Positions 13,511 through 13,578 of a stretch of DNA of 13,578 nt are shown here, piece by piece (positions within the stretch are counted from its first letter, which is position 1; each line of letters starts with the position of its first letter). The DNA is from Chloroflexota bacterium (GTDB taxonomy: Bacteria > Chloroflexota > Chloroflexia > Thermomicrobiales > UBA6265): positions 1 through 13,578 of the forward strand of contig JAEZJB010000466.1 in assembly GCA_023415845.1 (NCBI GenBank), written 5' to 3'. Made by a program: the position numbers and the translations under genes. The notes below the pieces were generated by a model that was not told where the DNA came from, did not search any database, and worked only from the letters and a program-made list of their open reading frames with translations.

Positions 13511-13578
13511 TGGCCCGGGGGCGGCGCGGGGCCCGTGGGGCGGGGGGGGGGGGGCCCCCCGCCGGGGGGCGGGGTGGG
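13511..13578. other. G/C homopolymer-rich window end, probable sequence artefact
   Basis: The final bases are almost entirely G and C and include 13 consecutive G (13542-13554) followed by six C, then further G-runs. This contrasts with all sequence before it and resembles low-quality read ends at a contig edge. Confidence 0.7.

Noticed and set aside
1..13578. CRISPR arrays, tRNA or rRNA genes, insertion sequences and phage genes
   Set aside because: No spaced short direct repeats, cloverleaf-like sequences, rRNA motifs, transposase motifs or terminal inverted repeats were seen; every sizeable stretch is explained by protein-coding genes.

Overview
The window is a high-GC stretch (roughly 60-65% by eye) of bacterial chromosome. 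It is densely coded, with short gaps and frequent GTG or TTG starts. The GC-rich codon use and the TATPETTSTA-type linker after a signal peptide resemble secreted proteins of Chloroflexota, class Thermomicrobia (Sphaerobacter/Thermomicrobium-like). This assignment is an inference from general character; there is no rRNA or tRNA here to confirm it. No mobile element, CRISPR array, RNA gene or phage gene was seen.

Region 1 (2-6509, + strand) looks like a peptide or small-solute uptake and catabolism cluster. It begins with the C-terminal 373 residues of a family-5 (DppA/OppA-type) solute-binding protein, cut by the window edge. A perfect 12-bp stem-loop follows, then two DppB/DppC-type inner-membrane permeases that overlap by 4 bp. 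Next come a large secreted alpha/beta-hydrolase of the S33 / tripeptidyl-aminopeptidase type and an enolase-superfamily enzyme of the mandelate-racemase subgroup. No ABC ATPase gene is present in the window, so the transporter must borrow ATPases encoded upstream of the window or elsewhere. A plausible reading is extracellular trimming of peptides, uptake of the products, and processing of an acid substrate, but the substrates are not readable from sequence.

Region 2 (6510-10326, + strand) begins with a gap of about 200 bp full of inverted repeats. It then carries three consecutive MscS-family mechanosensitive channel genes. They are clearly paralogous, sharing the same pore-helix and beta-domain motifs, but differ at pore-lining positions and in their tails.

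Region 3 (10327-13456) holds an unusual leader with two mutually exclusive hairpins, followed by a cation-diffusion-facilitator (YiiP-like) metal exporter. The exporter's 3' end overlaps by 52 bp with a convergent MFS transporter on the minus strand. A divergent intergenic region with two inverted repeats separates the MFS gene from a small polytopic membrane protein (DUF4203/TMEM198-like). Regions 2 and 3 together look like a membrane-homeostasis neighbourhood: tension release, metal efflux and solute transport.

The last 60 or so bases are G/C homopolymer-rich and look like a low-quality contig end rather than biology. The most interesting points are the MscS triplet with systematically altered pore residues, the switch-like leader of the metal exporter, and the ATPase-less transporter-peptidase-enolase cluster.
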